From Treponema sp. (GTDB lineage Bacteria; Spirochaetota; Spirochaetia; Treponematales; Treponemataceae), in contig JAFLSQ010000003.1 in the NCBI GenBank assembly GCA_022510865.1, forward strand, positions 1 to 64,000: DNA of 64,000 bases, given 5' to 3'. Both the position numbers and the translations under genes were made by a program. Below the pieces are notes generated by a model that was not told the DNA's origin, did not search any database, and saw only the letters and a list, made by a program, of their open reading frames with translations. Shown here one piece after another: positions 33,017 through 41,941 of the stretch. The stretch's first letter is position 1; the number at the start of each line of letters is the position of its first letter.

Positions 33017-35475
33017 TAAAGTCCAGCCTCCTTCATCATCGCGTCAAGATCACTCAAATCAGGCATCTCAAAGCCCTCGGGCAAATCAGAATTTGCGGAA
33101 GGCATCGCCGGCGCATCAGATTCCGCCGCGCCAGAGACCGCACTCTGCGCCGCATTGTCCGCGGATGCGTCAGGTGCGCCCTCTGCGATGTTCCCAGCCT
33201 GATTTTCCGCCGCAGCCGGGTCATCGGCTTGCTCTGCGTCAGGCGCAGAAGGCTCGTTTTTTTCCTCGGGCTGTTTTGCGGAAGTCTCGGGCAGGCCATC
33301 CGCCTCGGGGATGCCCTCATATTTAAGCGCGAGGATTGAAACATCGTCCTCCATTTCCTTGGACATGAACTTAACAAGCCCGTCAAAAATGAACTGGGCC
33401 ATTCGCTGCGCCGGGTAAGTTGAGTTATCAAGAATTGACTGCTGGATTCGCTCCTTTCCGAACTGCTCGCCGCGCAAAGAGTGCGACTGAACAAGACCGT
33501 CCGTGCAGGCAAGGATTATGTCGCCTGGCTGCAATTTTGTGGTTTTCACAGAAAGATACGGCGAGATGTCCTTGACAAAGCCGAGCACATGACCGCTTCC
33601 CTGAATCTCAATGATGTTGTTGTAAACCTGCGTGTACGCCATCAAAGCGGGAATTCCGCAGTTGATGTAATACATCGTGTCGGTTGTGAAATCGATGAGG
33701 GCGAAAAGTCCCGCAAAAATTGTGCCCTTGGGCAGAGAATCGCGCACAAAACGGTTGAGCTTAACGACAAGCTGCTTGAAATCGTGGACTTCCGAAAGAT
33801 ACGCGCGGATAATCGACTTTAAAATAACCATGTTCATTGAGGCGGCAATACCTTTTCCGGACAAGTCGCCCACAACGAACAGATGGCGGGTATCGGTGAG
33901 ACGTATCATATCGATGAATTCTCCGCCGATTGAGTGCGCGGGAACCATCAGATAGCCGATGTCGATTTTGGGATTTTTTACGTGGTCAAGGTTCTCCTGA
34001 ATTGACGTGATAATCTGCGATGCCATGCGGATTTCCCGGTTTACAATTCCGATTACGTCCTTGTTCGAGATGTTGCGCATATAATAGCCGAACACGAAGA
34101 AGTAAGAGTAAAGTTTGACAAACACATTATAATCGTACTCTTTGTAGCGGTCTCCGCTGATTTTCACGCCAAGGGTTATGACACCAAAAATGTTGTGCCC
34201 CTCATTCAGAATAAAAAACGCATCTGATTTGGTGACGGCAAAGAAATCCTCAAGCTCATTTTTTATGATTGCAAGGTCATGCTCTTTCTCAATTTCTGTA
34301 GACACGACAACGCTCTTGTTGATGTTCAGGAGCGTGTCGAACATCACATTGTTGACTGGAATTCTGATATCCACATTGTTCGAGGAATAAGCCATTGTAA
34401 GCTCGTTCGAGCCGGACAGGATGTAAACGCCCATGGATGATGTCTCGACGTTTTTGCGCAGAATCTCAAACATCCTCGCGATTACCGCCTCCATCTCCGC
34501 GCCTTTGAATTCCACGCCCGCAAGGTCGCGCTCAAGGGAAGCCTCGTAATCGGCTGTGTAAAGCCGTGATGATGAAGACAGCAGGTCGCTTATCACAAGG
34601 GAAAGGAAAACGCCTGCGGCAGCGTAGAGGCAGAACAGAATGACGAACGCGACGGAAAACGAATCGCCGGACGGCTGATAGAATGTGCACAACGCGCCTA
34701 CAACAGCGGCCGGAACCAGATATGACAGCACGGTTTTTATGAACGTCACGAACATCGCTTTGCCGGACGGAACTGAGGTTTTTGTGAGCGCGATGTAAAT
34801 CACAACGTAAAGGAAAAGATATGCGTATAAAAACAGCAGGGAGAACGCCGGCTTGATTGACGATATGAATTTGATTGCAAAACTGATGAGCCAGAGCAGC
34901 AGGAAACCTTCGGCAATGACCGCGGACTGATATTTCTCAAGCTGCGTCGCTTTGTCCTCCTGCAACATCGTGAGGAAAAGGAAGCAGACAATCGGGATGA
35001 TGTACCTGTAAAGACTTGTGAACAGCGTGACCCAGGTCCACGGGAAAAATTTTCTTGCGGGATTGGAGAACAGGAATTCAGAGCCGATTATAACACCGTT
35101 TTCCAGCGAGACATCAATCGTGCTGAATTTCGCGTAGACAATCACCACGGCAAAAATATAAAGAACGTATTTTACAAGCCGCACCAGACCAGAGCGTTTG
35201 TTCATCGCGAATTCCACAAGACCAAAACTGAGCATTGTGAAACAGATTCCGTCCAGACTGAACAGGATTTTCATTGCCTGCGTTGTGAGCGCATCGAACC
35301 AAAAATTATCAAACGAGACAATCAGGACAAAAATCACGCTTTCCACGGTCGTAAGAAGCATCGCGATTGAGATGGAGTTGCCGCCCACATTATCGCTTTT
35401 TACTTTTTTGTCCATAAGGCGGGTAAAAAATCCCAGGAAAATGGCGGCCGCAATATTCAGGAAAATAAAGACCAT
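33016..35475 (-). CDS. Membrane-bound SpoIIE-family serine phosphatase
   Basis: An 819-residue sensor phosphatase. Seven or so transmembrane helices occupy about residues 1-310, followed by a GAF-like region (about 330-460) and a PP2C-type SpoIIE domain (about 490-710; GGEFIDMIRL, VVGDLSGKGIAASMNMVILKSIIRAY, ILACTDGLVQ, DDVSIL). The metal-binding aspartates are present. The last ~100 residues are a disordered Ala/Glu/Asp tail. It should dephosphorylate STAS proteins in partner-switching control. It follows the second phosphatase by one base and precedes the STAS gene, forming a three-gene operon. Confidence 0.88.
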   Translation of the reverse strand: MVFIFLNIAAAIFLGFFTRLMDKKVKSDNVGGNSISIAMLLTTVESVIFVLIVSFDNFWFDALTTQAMKILFSLDGICFTMLSFGLVEFAMNKRSGLVRLVKYVLYIFAVVIVYAKFSTIDVSLENGVIIGSEFLFSNPARKFFPWTWVTLFTSLYRYIIPIVCFLFLTMLQEDKATQLEKYQSAVIAEGFLLLWLISFAIKFISSIKPAFSLLFLYAYLFLYVVIYIALTKTSVPSGKAMFVTFIKTVLSYLVPAAVVGALCTFYQPSGDSFSVAFVILFCLYAAAGVFLSLVISDLLSSSSRLYTADYEASLERDLAGVEFKGAEMEAVIARMFEILRKNVETSSMGVYILSGSNELTMAYSSNNVDIRIPVNNVMFDTLLNINKSVVVSTEIEKEHDLAIIKNELEDFFAVTKSDAFFILNEGHNIFGVITLGVKISGDRYKEYDYNVFVKLYSYFFVFGYYMRNISNKDVIGIVNREIRMASQIITSIQENLDHVKNPKIDIGYLMVPAHSIGGEFIDMIRLTDTRHLFVVGDLSGKGIAASMNMVILKSIIRAYLSEVHDFKQLVVKLNRFVRDSLPKGTIFAGLFALIDFTTDTMYYINCGIPALMAYTQVYNNIIEIQGSGHVLGFVKDISPYLSVKTTKLQPGDIILACTDGLVQSHSLRGEQFGKERIQQSILDNSTYPAQRMAQFIFDGLVKFMSKEMEDDVSILALKYEGIPEADGLPETSAKQPEEKNEPSAPDAEQADDPAAAENQAGNIAEGAPDASADNAAQSAVSGAAESDAPAMPSANSDLPEGFEMPDLSDLDAMMKEAGL

Positions 35476-35476
35476 A

Positions 35477-36871
35477 TCAGTAACCTACCTTTGCAATCAT
35501 CATTGTAACGTCATCGTGGAGCTTTTTGTCGCCGTTGTATTTCCAAATCAAGTCAACGATGTCATCCACCATCTGCTGCGGAGATTTTGTCGCGCCCGCC
35601 ATGAGCGTCTTTTTATAAATATCCGTGTCGCCAAGCTCAACGCCGCTGTCATCCATGACCTCGGATACTCCGTCCGTTGCCATGAGGATTGTGTCGCCGC
35701 GGAAAAGCCGTTTCTCTGCCACAGTTACATCGCCTACATCAAGAATTCCGATGAGCGATGCGTTCGATGTGAGCGGCTTGATTCGGTAGCCGTCCGGCGA
35801 GGGCGACAGGATAATCGGGTCTGACATTGAGGCGTTTATGTAGCGGATTCGCATTTTTTCTGTGTCAACAATGCTCAGGAACAAAACGGTGTACTTGTCC
35901 TGCAAGTGCATCCCCTTGATTGCCTTGTCAATGGCATGGAGAACGCCCACCAAATCCTCTTTGTCCTCGATGATTTTAACGGTGTTCATAACAAGACCCA
36001 TAATCAGCGCGGCAGGAAGTCCTTTTCCGGACACATCGCCGAGCATAAGGAGCGTTTTTGCCGGGTCAATCGGGAGGATTGAGAAATAATCGCCGGACAC
36101 GTTCACGAGCGGGCGGAAATAAGTCGCGATTTTCAGCTTGGGAATATCAGGGATTTTCTGAGGCAGAAACGACTGCTGTGTGATTGCAAGCTGCTCCCAT
36201 TCCTTTGTCGTCGCAGAAATCTCAGAAAGCTCCGCGATTGTCCTTGTTCGCGAGATAAAACGCTTGTACTCCTCATAAAGCCGTTTATAGACAGAAACAT
36301 CAAAAAGCCGGGTATAACGGCAGAAGACATAAAGGTGCTGCTTATCATAGCACATGAAAAATCCGCGGCTCTTGCGGTAATTCGTCGTCACGCCGATGTG
36401 CTTGTCAAAATAGAAAAAGCCGTCCCGCCAAGTCTCCGTGAAATACTGGTCAAGTTTGTCCTTCACTTCCTCGGATGTTGAGAGCCTGTTGGGGCTGTTA
36501 TACAGCGTGTAATTTTTAACGCGGTCAACAAGGATGACGGAGCAGTCGCCCTGTTTTTCCAGAACATCGGCGACAGCGGTGTAAAAATCCTCCAGAGAGT
36601 AGCAGAATCGGAGCCTGTCAATAAAATCATTCAGGATGACTGTCTCACCGCGCTCAAGCGTATGCCTCCGCACAAACGCCAGTAGCGATGTCCTGAGCCA
36701 GTTCCCCCAGAAAACTATTGCAAGGAAAACAATCAGTATGACTATGAATGTATGGACTGAGAACAGCGATGAATTTTTCTTTGGAAGAAGAAACAGGCTG
36801 ACTAAAATGAAGCATGCAATCGCAATGATGTTTATGGCGACTAAAACAACTTTTCTCTGCACTCTGTACAT
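35477..36871 (-). CDS. SpoIIE-family serine phosphatase with two membrane helices
   Basis: A 464-residue protein: two transmembrane helices (about 8-27 and 39-60), a central sensor-like region (about 70-230, possibly GAF) and a coiled link (about 205-235) before the PP2C/SpoIIE domain (about 245-460; LVNVSGDYFSILPID, MLGDVSGKGLPAALIMGLVMN, ILMATDGVSEVMDDSG, HDDVTMMI). Start at ATG 36871, six bases after AGAGG; the TTG farther upstream has no ribosome site. First gene of the phosphatase-phosphatase-STAS operon. Confidence 0.88.
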   Translation of the reverse strand: MYRVQRKVVLVAINIIAIACFILVSLFLLPKKNSSLFSVHTFIVILIVFLAIVFWGNWLRTSLLAFVRRHTLERGETVILNDFIDRLRFCYSLEDFYTAVADVLEKQGDCSVILVDRVKNYTLYNSPNRLSTSEEVKDKLDQYFTETWRDGFFYFDKHIGVTTNYRKSRGFFMCYDKQHLYVFCRYTRLFDVSVYKRLYEEYKRFISRTRTIAELSEISATTKEWEQLAITQQSFLPQKIPDIPKLKIATYFRPLVNVSGDYFSILPIDPAKTLLMLGDVSGKGLPAALIMGLVMNTVKIIEDKEDLVGVLHAIDKAIKGMHLQDKYTVLFLSIVDTEKMRIRYINASMSDPIILSPSPDGYRIKPLTSNASLIGILDVGDVTVAEKRLFRGDTILMATDGVSEVMDDSGVELGDTDIYKKTLMAGATKSPQQMVDDIVDLIWKYNGDKKLHDDVTMMIAKVGY

Positions 36872-36969
36872 GTTTACCTCTGATAACAATAAATGTATCG
36901 CTACTATTGTACCACATAATCGGAAGATTTGCAGAAAAAAGTTATCAAAGTTGCCGTTTTAACGGATAT

Positions 36970-38118
36970 TTATTCGCCCAGCCTTGAAAGACTCATCAAA
37001 TCCGGATTTGCGGACGGATTCTCAATCTCCATGAACTGCCTCAGAAGCTCTTTCTGCTTTGCCGACAGCCTGCCGGGAATCTGAACCATAATCTTCACAT
37101 AAAGGTCGCCTTTTCTTGACGAATTCGCGGCGGGCACGCCCTCGCCTTTTATGCGCAGAAGTTTTCCGTTTGATGTTCCGTCCGGCACTTTGATTGTGAC
37201 TTTCTTGCCGTCCAAAGACGTGATTGAAATCTCACAGCCGAGCGCGGCCTGCGACATTGATATTGGAACCGCGCAGTAAAGGTCGTTTCCGTCGCGCTCA
37301 AAATTCGGATGGGAATCAACGTGCAGGACCACCACAAGGTCTCCTGCCGCGCCGCCGTTCTCGCCCGCGTCACCCTGCCCCCGGATTACGATTCTCTTGC
37401 CGTCATCCACGCCCGCAGGAATTTTCAGGGACATCGCCTTGGATTTCTCCTGAAGTCCGGTTCCGTGGCAGCTTGCGCACGGTTTCTCAATCACAACGCC
37501 TTTTCCGCCGCATTTTGGGCAAGTCTGCTGGATTGTGAAAAATCCGTTGCCCTGACGCACCTGCCCCATTCCGTTGCAGGTAGGACAAGTTTTCTTTGAT
37601 GACCCTGATGACGCGCCGCTTCCTTTGCAGACCGGGCACGCCTCATTGTGCTTGAAATGAATGTCCGCCGTAGTTCCGTAAACCGCGTCCTTGAACGGAA
37701 TGCGCAAATCATAGCGGAGACTTGCTCCTGCGGCAGGACCGCTGCTGCGAGCGCCCGCCCTTGACGAGCCGCCGAATCCTCCGCCAAAAATGCTGTCAAA
37801 AATATCGGAGAAGCCGCCGCCCGCGCCGCCGAACAAGTCACTGAAATCATGGAAAGCGTGAGAATACTGCGCGCCGCCGCCCTGATCCATTCCGTCCAGA
37901 CCGGCAAAACCGTATTGGTCGTAAATTGGCCGTTTTTTATCATCAGAGAGAACTTCGTAGGCTTCGGTTGCCTCGCGGAATTTCTCCTCGGCTTCTTTAT
38001 CCCCGGGATTTCTGTCCGGATGATATTTTACCGCGAGTTTCCGGTAAGCGCGTTTTATCGCTTCCTGGTCAGCGGATTTCTCTACACCCAATACTTCGTA
38101 ATAATCACGTTTTGCCAT
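36970..38118 (-). CDS. dnaJ: Chaperone DnaJ (Hsp40)
   Basis: A 382-residue type I DnaJ. J-domain at about 3-70 with the HPD motif (YHPDRNPGD), a Gly/Phe-rich region, four CxxCxGxG zinc repeats ([32 protein letters not shown]; about 155-220) and the substrate-binding C-terminal domains. It stimulates DnaK ATPase and delivers unfolded clients. It is separated from dnaK by a terminator, so it probably has its own promoter; no Shine-Dalgarno is obvious. Confidence 0.97.
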   Translation of the reverse strand: MAKRDYYEVLGVEKSADQEAIKRAYRKLAVKYHPDRNPGDKEAEEKFREATEAYEVLSDDKKRPIYDQYGFAGLDGMDQGGGAQYSHAFHDFSDLFGGAGGGFSDIFDSIFGGGFGGSSRAGARSSGPAAGASLRYDLRIPFKDAVYGTTADIHFKHNEACPVCKGSGASSGSSKKTCPTCNGMGQVRQGNGFFTIQQTCPKCGGKGVVIEKPCASCHGTGLQEKSKAMSLKIPAGVDDGKRIVIRGQGDAGENGGAAGDLVVVLHVDSHPNFERDGNDLYCAVPISMSQAALGCEISITSLDGKKVTIKVPDGTSNGKLLRIKGEGVPAANSSRKGDLYVKIMVQIPGRLSAKQKELLRQFMEIENPSANPDLMSLSRLGE

Positions 38119-38158
38119 TTTATTGTCCGTTTTAATAAATATCTTGTATCAATTTACC

Positions 38159-38193
38159 AAAAAAACGCCCCGCTTACAATCAAGGGGGCGTTT
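38159..38193 (-). terminator. Terminator between dnaK and dnaJ
   Basis: A nine-base-pair stem (38163-38171 with 38185-38193) with a 13-base loop, ending in seven T on the minus strand (38159-38165). It would end or attenuate the grpE-dnaK transcript before dnaJ. Confidence 0.88.
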
Positions 38194-38222
38194 CTCACAC
38201 ATGGCGATATTATCACCCGCGC

Positions 38223-40175
38223 TTATTTCTCGTCCTTGACCTCGTACTCAACATCATCCGCAGAGCCTTTGTCAAAGCCGGATGATTTGCCCTCGCCGTC
38301 GGAAGAGCCTGCCGATGCGCCAGCGTCACCGTCCGCGCCCGGCTGCGCGCCGTTCGCCGCCTGCTGCTTGTAAAGCTCCTCGGCAATCTTGTAGGACGCC
38401 TGCTTGAGCGCCTCAGTCTTGGATTTGATTTCCTCAGCGTTCTCGCCCTGCATAGCCTGCTTCAACGCAGCGACCGCATCTTCAATCTTCTGCTTTTCCG
38501 CACCGTCAACTTTATCACCCAAATCTTTCAAAGATTTTTCTGTGGCATAGATGATGCTGTCGGCCTCGTTTCTGGCATCCACGGTCTCGCGCTTTGCCTT
38601 GTCCGCCGCGGCGTTCGCCTCAGCATCCTTGACCATCTTCTCAATCTCAGCGTCACTGAGTCCGCTTGAGGAAGTAATCTGGATGTGCTGCTCTTTTCCG
38701 GTTCCCAAATCCTTTGCGGAAACGTGGACAATTCCGTTCGCGTCAATATCGAACGTAACCTCAATCTGAGGAACGCCACGTGGCGCGGCAGGAATTCCGA
38801 CCAAATCAAAACGCCCGAGCGTCCTGTTCTGGTTCGCCATCTCGCGCTCACCCTGAAGAACATGAATGCTCACAGCAGTCTGACCATCAGCGGCCGTCGA
38901 GAAAATCTGGCTCTTCTTTGTAGGAATTGTGGTGTTCCTTGGGATGAGTTTTGTGAAAACCTCGCCCATAGTCTCAATTCCAAGAGAAAGCGGCGTGACA
39001 TCAAGCAACAGGATGTCCTGCTTGACGTCCTTGTTCAGAATTCCGCCCTGAATGGCCGCACCGATTGACACAGCCTCATCCGGATTGACAGACCGGCTTC
39101 CTTCCTTTCCAAAAATTGCCTTCACAACTTCCTGAACTTTCGGCATACGTGATGAGCCGCCGACAAGGATAACCTCGTCAATCTGGTCTGTCGAGAGCTT
39201 TGCGTCCTGCAACGCTTTTCTGCAAGGCTCTTTTGTTCGCTCAAACAAATCATCGGTCATCTGCTCAAACTGAGCGCGGCTCAGAGTTTTCTGCAAATGT
39301 TTCGGGCCGGACGCATCGGCTGTAATATAAGGCAGATTGATGTCCGTCGTCGTCTGATTTGAGAGCGCGATTTTTGCGTTCTCGGCGGCCTCACGCAGAC
39401 GCTGCATGGCCATCGGGTCTTTCGCAAGGTCAATCCCTGTGTCTTTCTTGAACTCATCGATGAGCCAATTTGAGATTGTGCGATCCCAGTCGTCACCGCC
39501 AAGGTGCGTGTCACCGTTCGTTGACAGAACCTCAAAAACTCCGTCCGCAAGCTGGAGGATTGAAATATCAAAAGTACCGCCGCCAAGGTCATAAACGGCG
39601 ATTGTCCGCTCTTTTGACTGATCCTTGTTGAATCCGAACGCAAGAGCTGCGGCAGTAGGCTCATTGATGATTCGCTTGACATCAAGACCCGCGATTTTTC
39701 CGGCATCTTTTGTGGCCTGACGCTGTGAGTCGTTGAAGTAAGCCGGCACTGTGATTACAGCCTCCGTAACTTCCTGGCCAAGATAATCCTCCGCAGTCTT
39801 TTTCATTTTCTGAAGGATGAAAGCGGAGATTTCCTGCGGCGAGTAGCGTTTTTTTGCTCCGTTCTCGTCAACCTCAACGCGGCAGTCCGCGCCGTTGTCA
39901 ATCACAGTGTACGGAAGCTTCGCGGCCTCGCCCTGAAGCTCAGAGAATCTGTGGCCGATGAGTCGCTTCACCGAATAAATTGTGTTCTTCGGATTCGTGA
40001 CCATCTGATTTTTTGCGGGCGCGCCCACAATCCTGTCACCTTTTGTCGTGAACCCTACGATGGAGGGAGTTGTCCGCCCGCCCTCAGAGTTCTGAATAAC
40101 TACCGGCTCCCCGTTCTCCATCACAGAGACGCAGGAGTTTGTTGTTCCTAAATCAATACCAATAATTTTTCCCAT
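38223..40175 (-). CDS. dnaK: Chaperone DnaK (Hsp70)
   Basis: A 650-residue Hsp70. Nucleotide-binding domain: [65 protein letters not shown]; the linker and substrate domain follow ([25 protein letters not shown]). The C-terminal tail is Gly/Asp/Ser-rich and ends in acidic EYEVKDEK. The start is ATG 40175, matching the usual MGKIIGID beginning. Lies downstream of grpE with an inverted repeat between the genes. Confidence 0.98.
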   Translation of the reverse strand: MGKIIGIDLGTTNSCVSVMENGEPVVIQNSEGGRTTPSIVGFTTKGDRIVGAPAKNQMVTNPKNTIYSVKRLIGHRFSELQGEAAKLPYTVIDNGADCRVEVDENGAKKRYSPQEISAFILQKMKKTAEDYLGQEVTEAVITVPAYFNDSQRQATKDAGKIAGLDVKRIINEPTAAALAFGFNKDQSKERTIAVYDLGGGTFDISILQLADGVFEVLSTNGDTHLGGDDWDRTISNWLIDEFKKDTGIDLAKDPMAMQRLREAAENAKIALSNQTTTDINLPYITADASGPKHLQKTLSRAQFEQMTDDLFERTKEPCRKALQDAKLSTDQIDEVILVGGSSRMPKVQEVVKAIFGKEGSRSVNPDEAVSIGAAIQGGILNKDVKQDILLLDVTPLSLGIETMGEVFTKLIPRNTTIPTKKSQIFSTAADGQTAVSIHVLQGEREMANQNRTLGRFDLVGIPAAPRGVPQIEVTFDIDANGIVHVSAKDLGTGKEQHIQITSSSGLSDAEIEKMVKDAEANAAADKAKRETVDARNEADSIIYATEKSLKDLGDKVDGAEKQKIEDAVAALKQAMQGENAEEIKSKTEALKQASYKIAEELYKQQAANGAQPGADGDAGASAGSSDGEGKSSGFDKGSADDVEYEVKDEK

Positions 40176-40197
40176 AATGTACCTCGCTTCGGTGGCC

Positions 40198-40242
40198 GAG
40201 CCTGTCGAAACCACGCAGTTTTAAGGTCATTTTGACAGGCTC
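40198..40242. repeat. Inverted repeat between grpE and dnaK
   Basis: GAGCCTGTCGAAA (40198-40210) faces TTTTGACAGGCTC (40230-40242), giving 12 Watson-Crick pairs and one wobble or mismatch around a 19-base loop. GAGCCTGTCGAA words of this type recur between genes in various bacteria. Here it sits in the grpE-dnaK leader and could affect processing or the relative amounts of the two proteins. Confidence 0.7.
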
Positions 40243-40266
40243 AATGACCATTTTTTCAATCAGATT

Positions 40267-40845
40267 TTATGCCTTGGGTACTTTAACCATCACCTTGGCA
40301 TGACGAATGACTTTGTCTTTCAGTTTGTATCCTTTTAGATAAACCTGCGCCAAAGTCTCTTTCTCCGCATCCTCAGCCTCAACACGACCGATTGCCTCGT
40401 GCTCATCAGGATTGAACTCATCGCCCTCTTTTCCATAGGCGGTAAGCCCGTATTTATCCCCGAGAAGCTTGACAAGGCTCTCGTTTATCATCTTGATTCC
40501 GTCCGCGATTGACTTGGCGTCTTTCGCGTCCTTGGCGGCATCAATGGTGCGGTCAAAATTATCCAGACTGTCAAGAAGGTCGCCCAGCAAAGATGCGTTG
40601 GCATAATCGTAAGTGTCCTGCTTTTCTTTTATCATCCGCTTACGATAGTTGTCAAAATCCGCGGCACGGCGCAGAAGCTGGTCCTGCAAATCGGCGTTCT
40701 GTGCCTCCAGCGCGGCGATTTTCTCCTCGGGAGTCAGCTCCTTATCATCCGGTTCCTGCGGGCAATCCGCCTGCGCCTCCTCTTGTGTCTGAGCAGCAGA
40801 ATCCTCCGTCTGATTTTCTGCCTGCTCGTTCTTCTCTTCTGCCAT
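40267..40845 (-). CDS. grpE: Nucleotide exchange factor GrpE
   Basis: A 192-residue GrpE homologue that releases ADP from DnaK. An acidic, Gln/Glu-rich N-terminus (about 1-40), long coiled-coil helix (LEAQNADLQDQLLRRAADFDNYRKRMIKEK) and the C-terminal beta domain (FNPDEHEAIGRVEA ... LAQVYLKGYKLKDKVIRHAKVMV). Start at ATG 40845 with AGAGG upstream. hrcA, often first in this cluster, is absent, and no CIRCE element was found upstream. Confidence 0.96.
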   Translation of the reverse strand: MAEEKNEQAENQTEDSAAQTQEEAQADCPQEPDDKELTPEEKIAALEAQNADLQDQLLRRAADFDNYRKRMIKEKQDTYDYANASLLGDLLDSLDNFDRTIDAAKDAKDAKSIADGIKMINESLVKLLGDKYGLTAYGKEGDEFNPDEHEAIGRVEAEDAEKETLAQVYLKGYKLKDKVIRHAKVMVKVPKA

Positions 40846-40966
40846 CAAAAACCTCTGTTTTCTTGTTCTAAATATAAAAGTAATGATTTATACAAGAAAT
40901 CGTCAACAAAAATCATTAAAAATGTTTGATTTTAAAAAAAATCTATGATTTTTAAATCTCTGATTT

Positions 40967-41941
40967 TTACAGCCACGGCAAAGGCGAAGTGACATCGTAG
41001 GATTTTCCGGCGCAGTCAAAAGCAAGCCTTTGCGAATGAAGATAAAGCCTGTCTGATTTTTTGCCGCCATAAAGCGTGTCGCCAAGAATCGGCAGGCCCT
41101 CGCCGCTCAAATGAACGCGAATCTGATGAGTCCGGCCTGTGTGGAGAATGCAGCGAATCTCAACGCATTCACTCAAACCGATTTTCTGAACGTTGCCGGC
41201 AAGAAAATCCGTGCGGGAATACTGCCCGCCGTCACGCTCGCTGCGCTCGCCCCATTTTCCCGCCTGAGATTTTCCGCTTATCCGCCCCATGAATTTTTCC
41301 ACCGTAAAAAAAGTGCCCGCGGGCGGAATTCTCACCTGCGGATTTTCCGGCACGCACAACGCCACATATTCCTTGCGCAGGCGGTGGCTCTCAAAAACAG
41401 CGTGCAAATCCTTGTTGATGGCGCGGTTTTTAGTGAAAACAATCACGCCGCTGGTCTCGCGGTCAAGGCGGTGCATCATTCCGGCATACGGCGGATTTCT
41501 GAGCGATTTGTCGCGCGCCCAAAGAAAATCCACCACAGCATCGTGAAGATTCGCGCGGTTCGCGGTTATGGTCTGCTCAACCGGGAAAAAAGCGGGCTTA
41601 TCCACAAAAATCAGGTTGTCATCCTCAAAAAGGACATTTTTTTCTGTGAGCACAAAAGTGATGTCGTCGGGCTGCCTTTCGTAGAAAAATTTCTGGCGGT
41701 CAAAAAGAACGGTCACTTTTGAGCCGGGGCGGAGCACAAAAGCGGGCCGGGCAATCACGCGGGAATTCACGCTGACACATCCCGCCGCAATGAGCCTTCT
41801 GATTTTTGAATTTGAGATTTCCGGGCAATTTCTGATGGCATACATCAAGTGCGAGCGCAGGAATAAATCCAGCCGGATGTCATCTTGCACTGTGAAAATG
41901 AATTTCTCGCTCAAAGCGGCCCCGCAAAAATCACGCGCCAT
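40967..41941 (-). CDS. RluA-family pseudouridine synthase with S4 domain
   Basis: A 324-residue enzyme. An S4-like RNA-binding domain (about 15-80; SNSKIRRLIAAGCVSVNSRVI) precedes the synthase domain: VLFEDDNLIFVDKPAFFPVEQT, MMHRLDRETSGVIVFTKN (Asp nucleophile), LRKEYVALC, HTGRTHQIRVHLSGEGLPILGDTLYGG. It resembles RluC/RluD-like enzymes that modify 23S rRNA; the exact site is unknown. The start at ATG 41941 overlaps the preceding gene by 11 bases. Confidence 0.9.
   Translation of the reverse strand: MARDFCGAALSEKFIFTVQDDIRLDLFLRSHLMYAIRNCPEISNSKIRRLIAAGCVSVNSRVIARPAFVLRPGSKVTVLFDRQKFFYERQPDDITFVLTEKNVLFEDDNLIFVDKPAFFPVEQTITANRANLHDAVVDFLWARDKSLRNPPYAGMMHRLDRETSGVIVFTKNRAINKDLHAVFESHRLRKEYVALCVPENPQVRIPPAGTFFTVEKFMGRISGKSQAGKWGERSERDGGQYSRTDFLAGNVQKIGLSECVEIRCILHTGRTHQIRVHLSGEGLPILGDTLYGGKKSDRLYLHSQRLAFDCAGKSYDVTSPLPWL

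Noticed and set aside
40846..40966. CIRCE/HrcA operator upstream of grpE or groEL
   Set aside because: No TTAGCACTC-N9-GAGTGCTAA element is visible in either upstream region.
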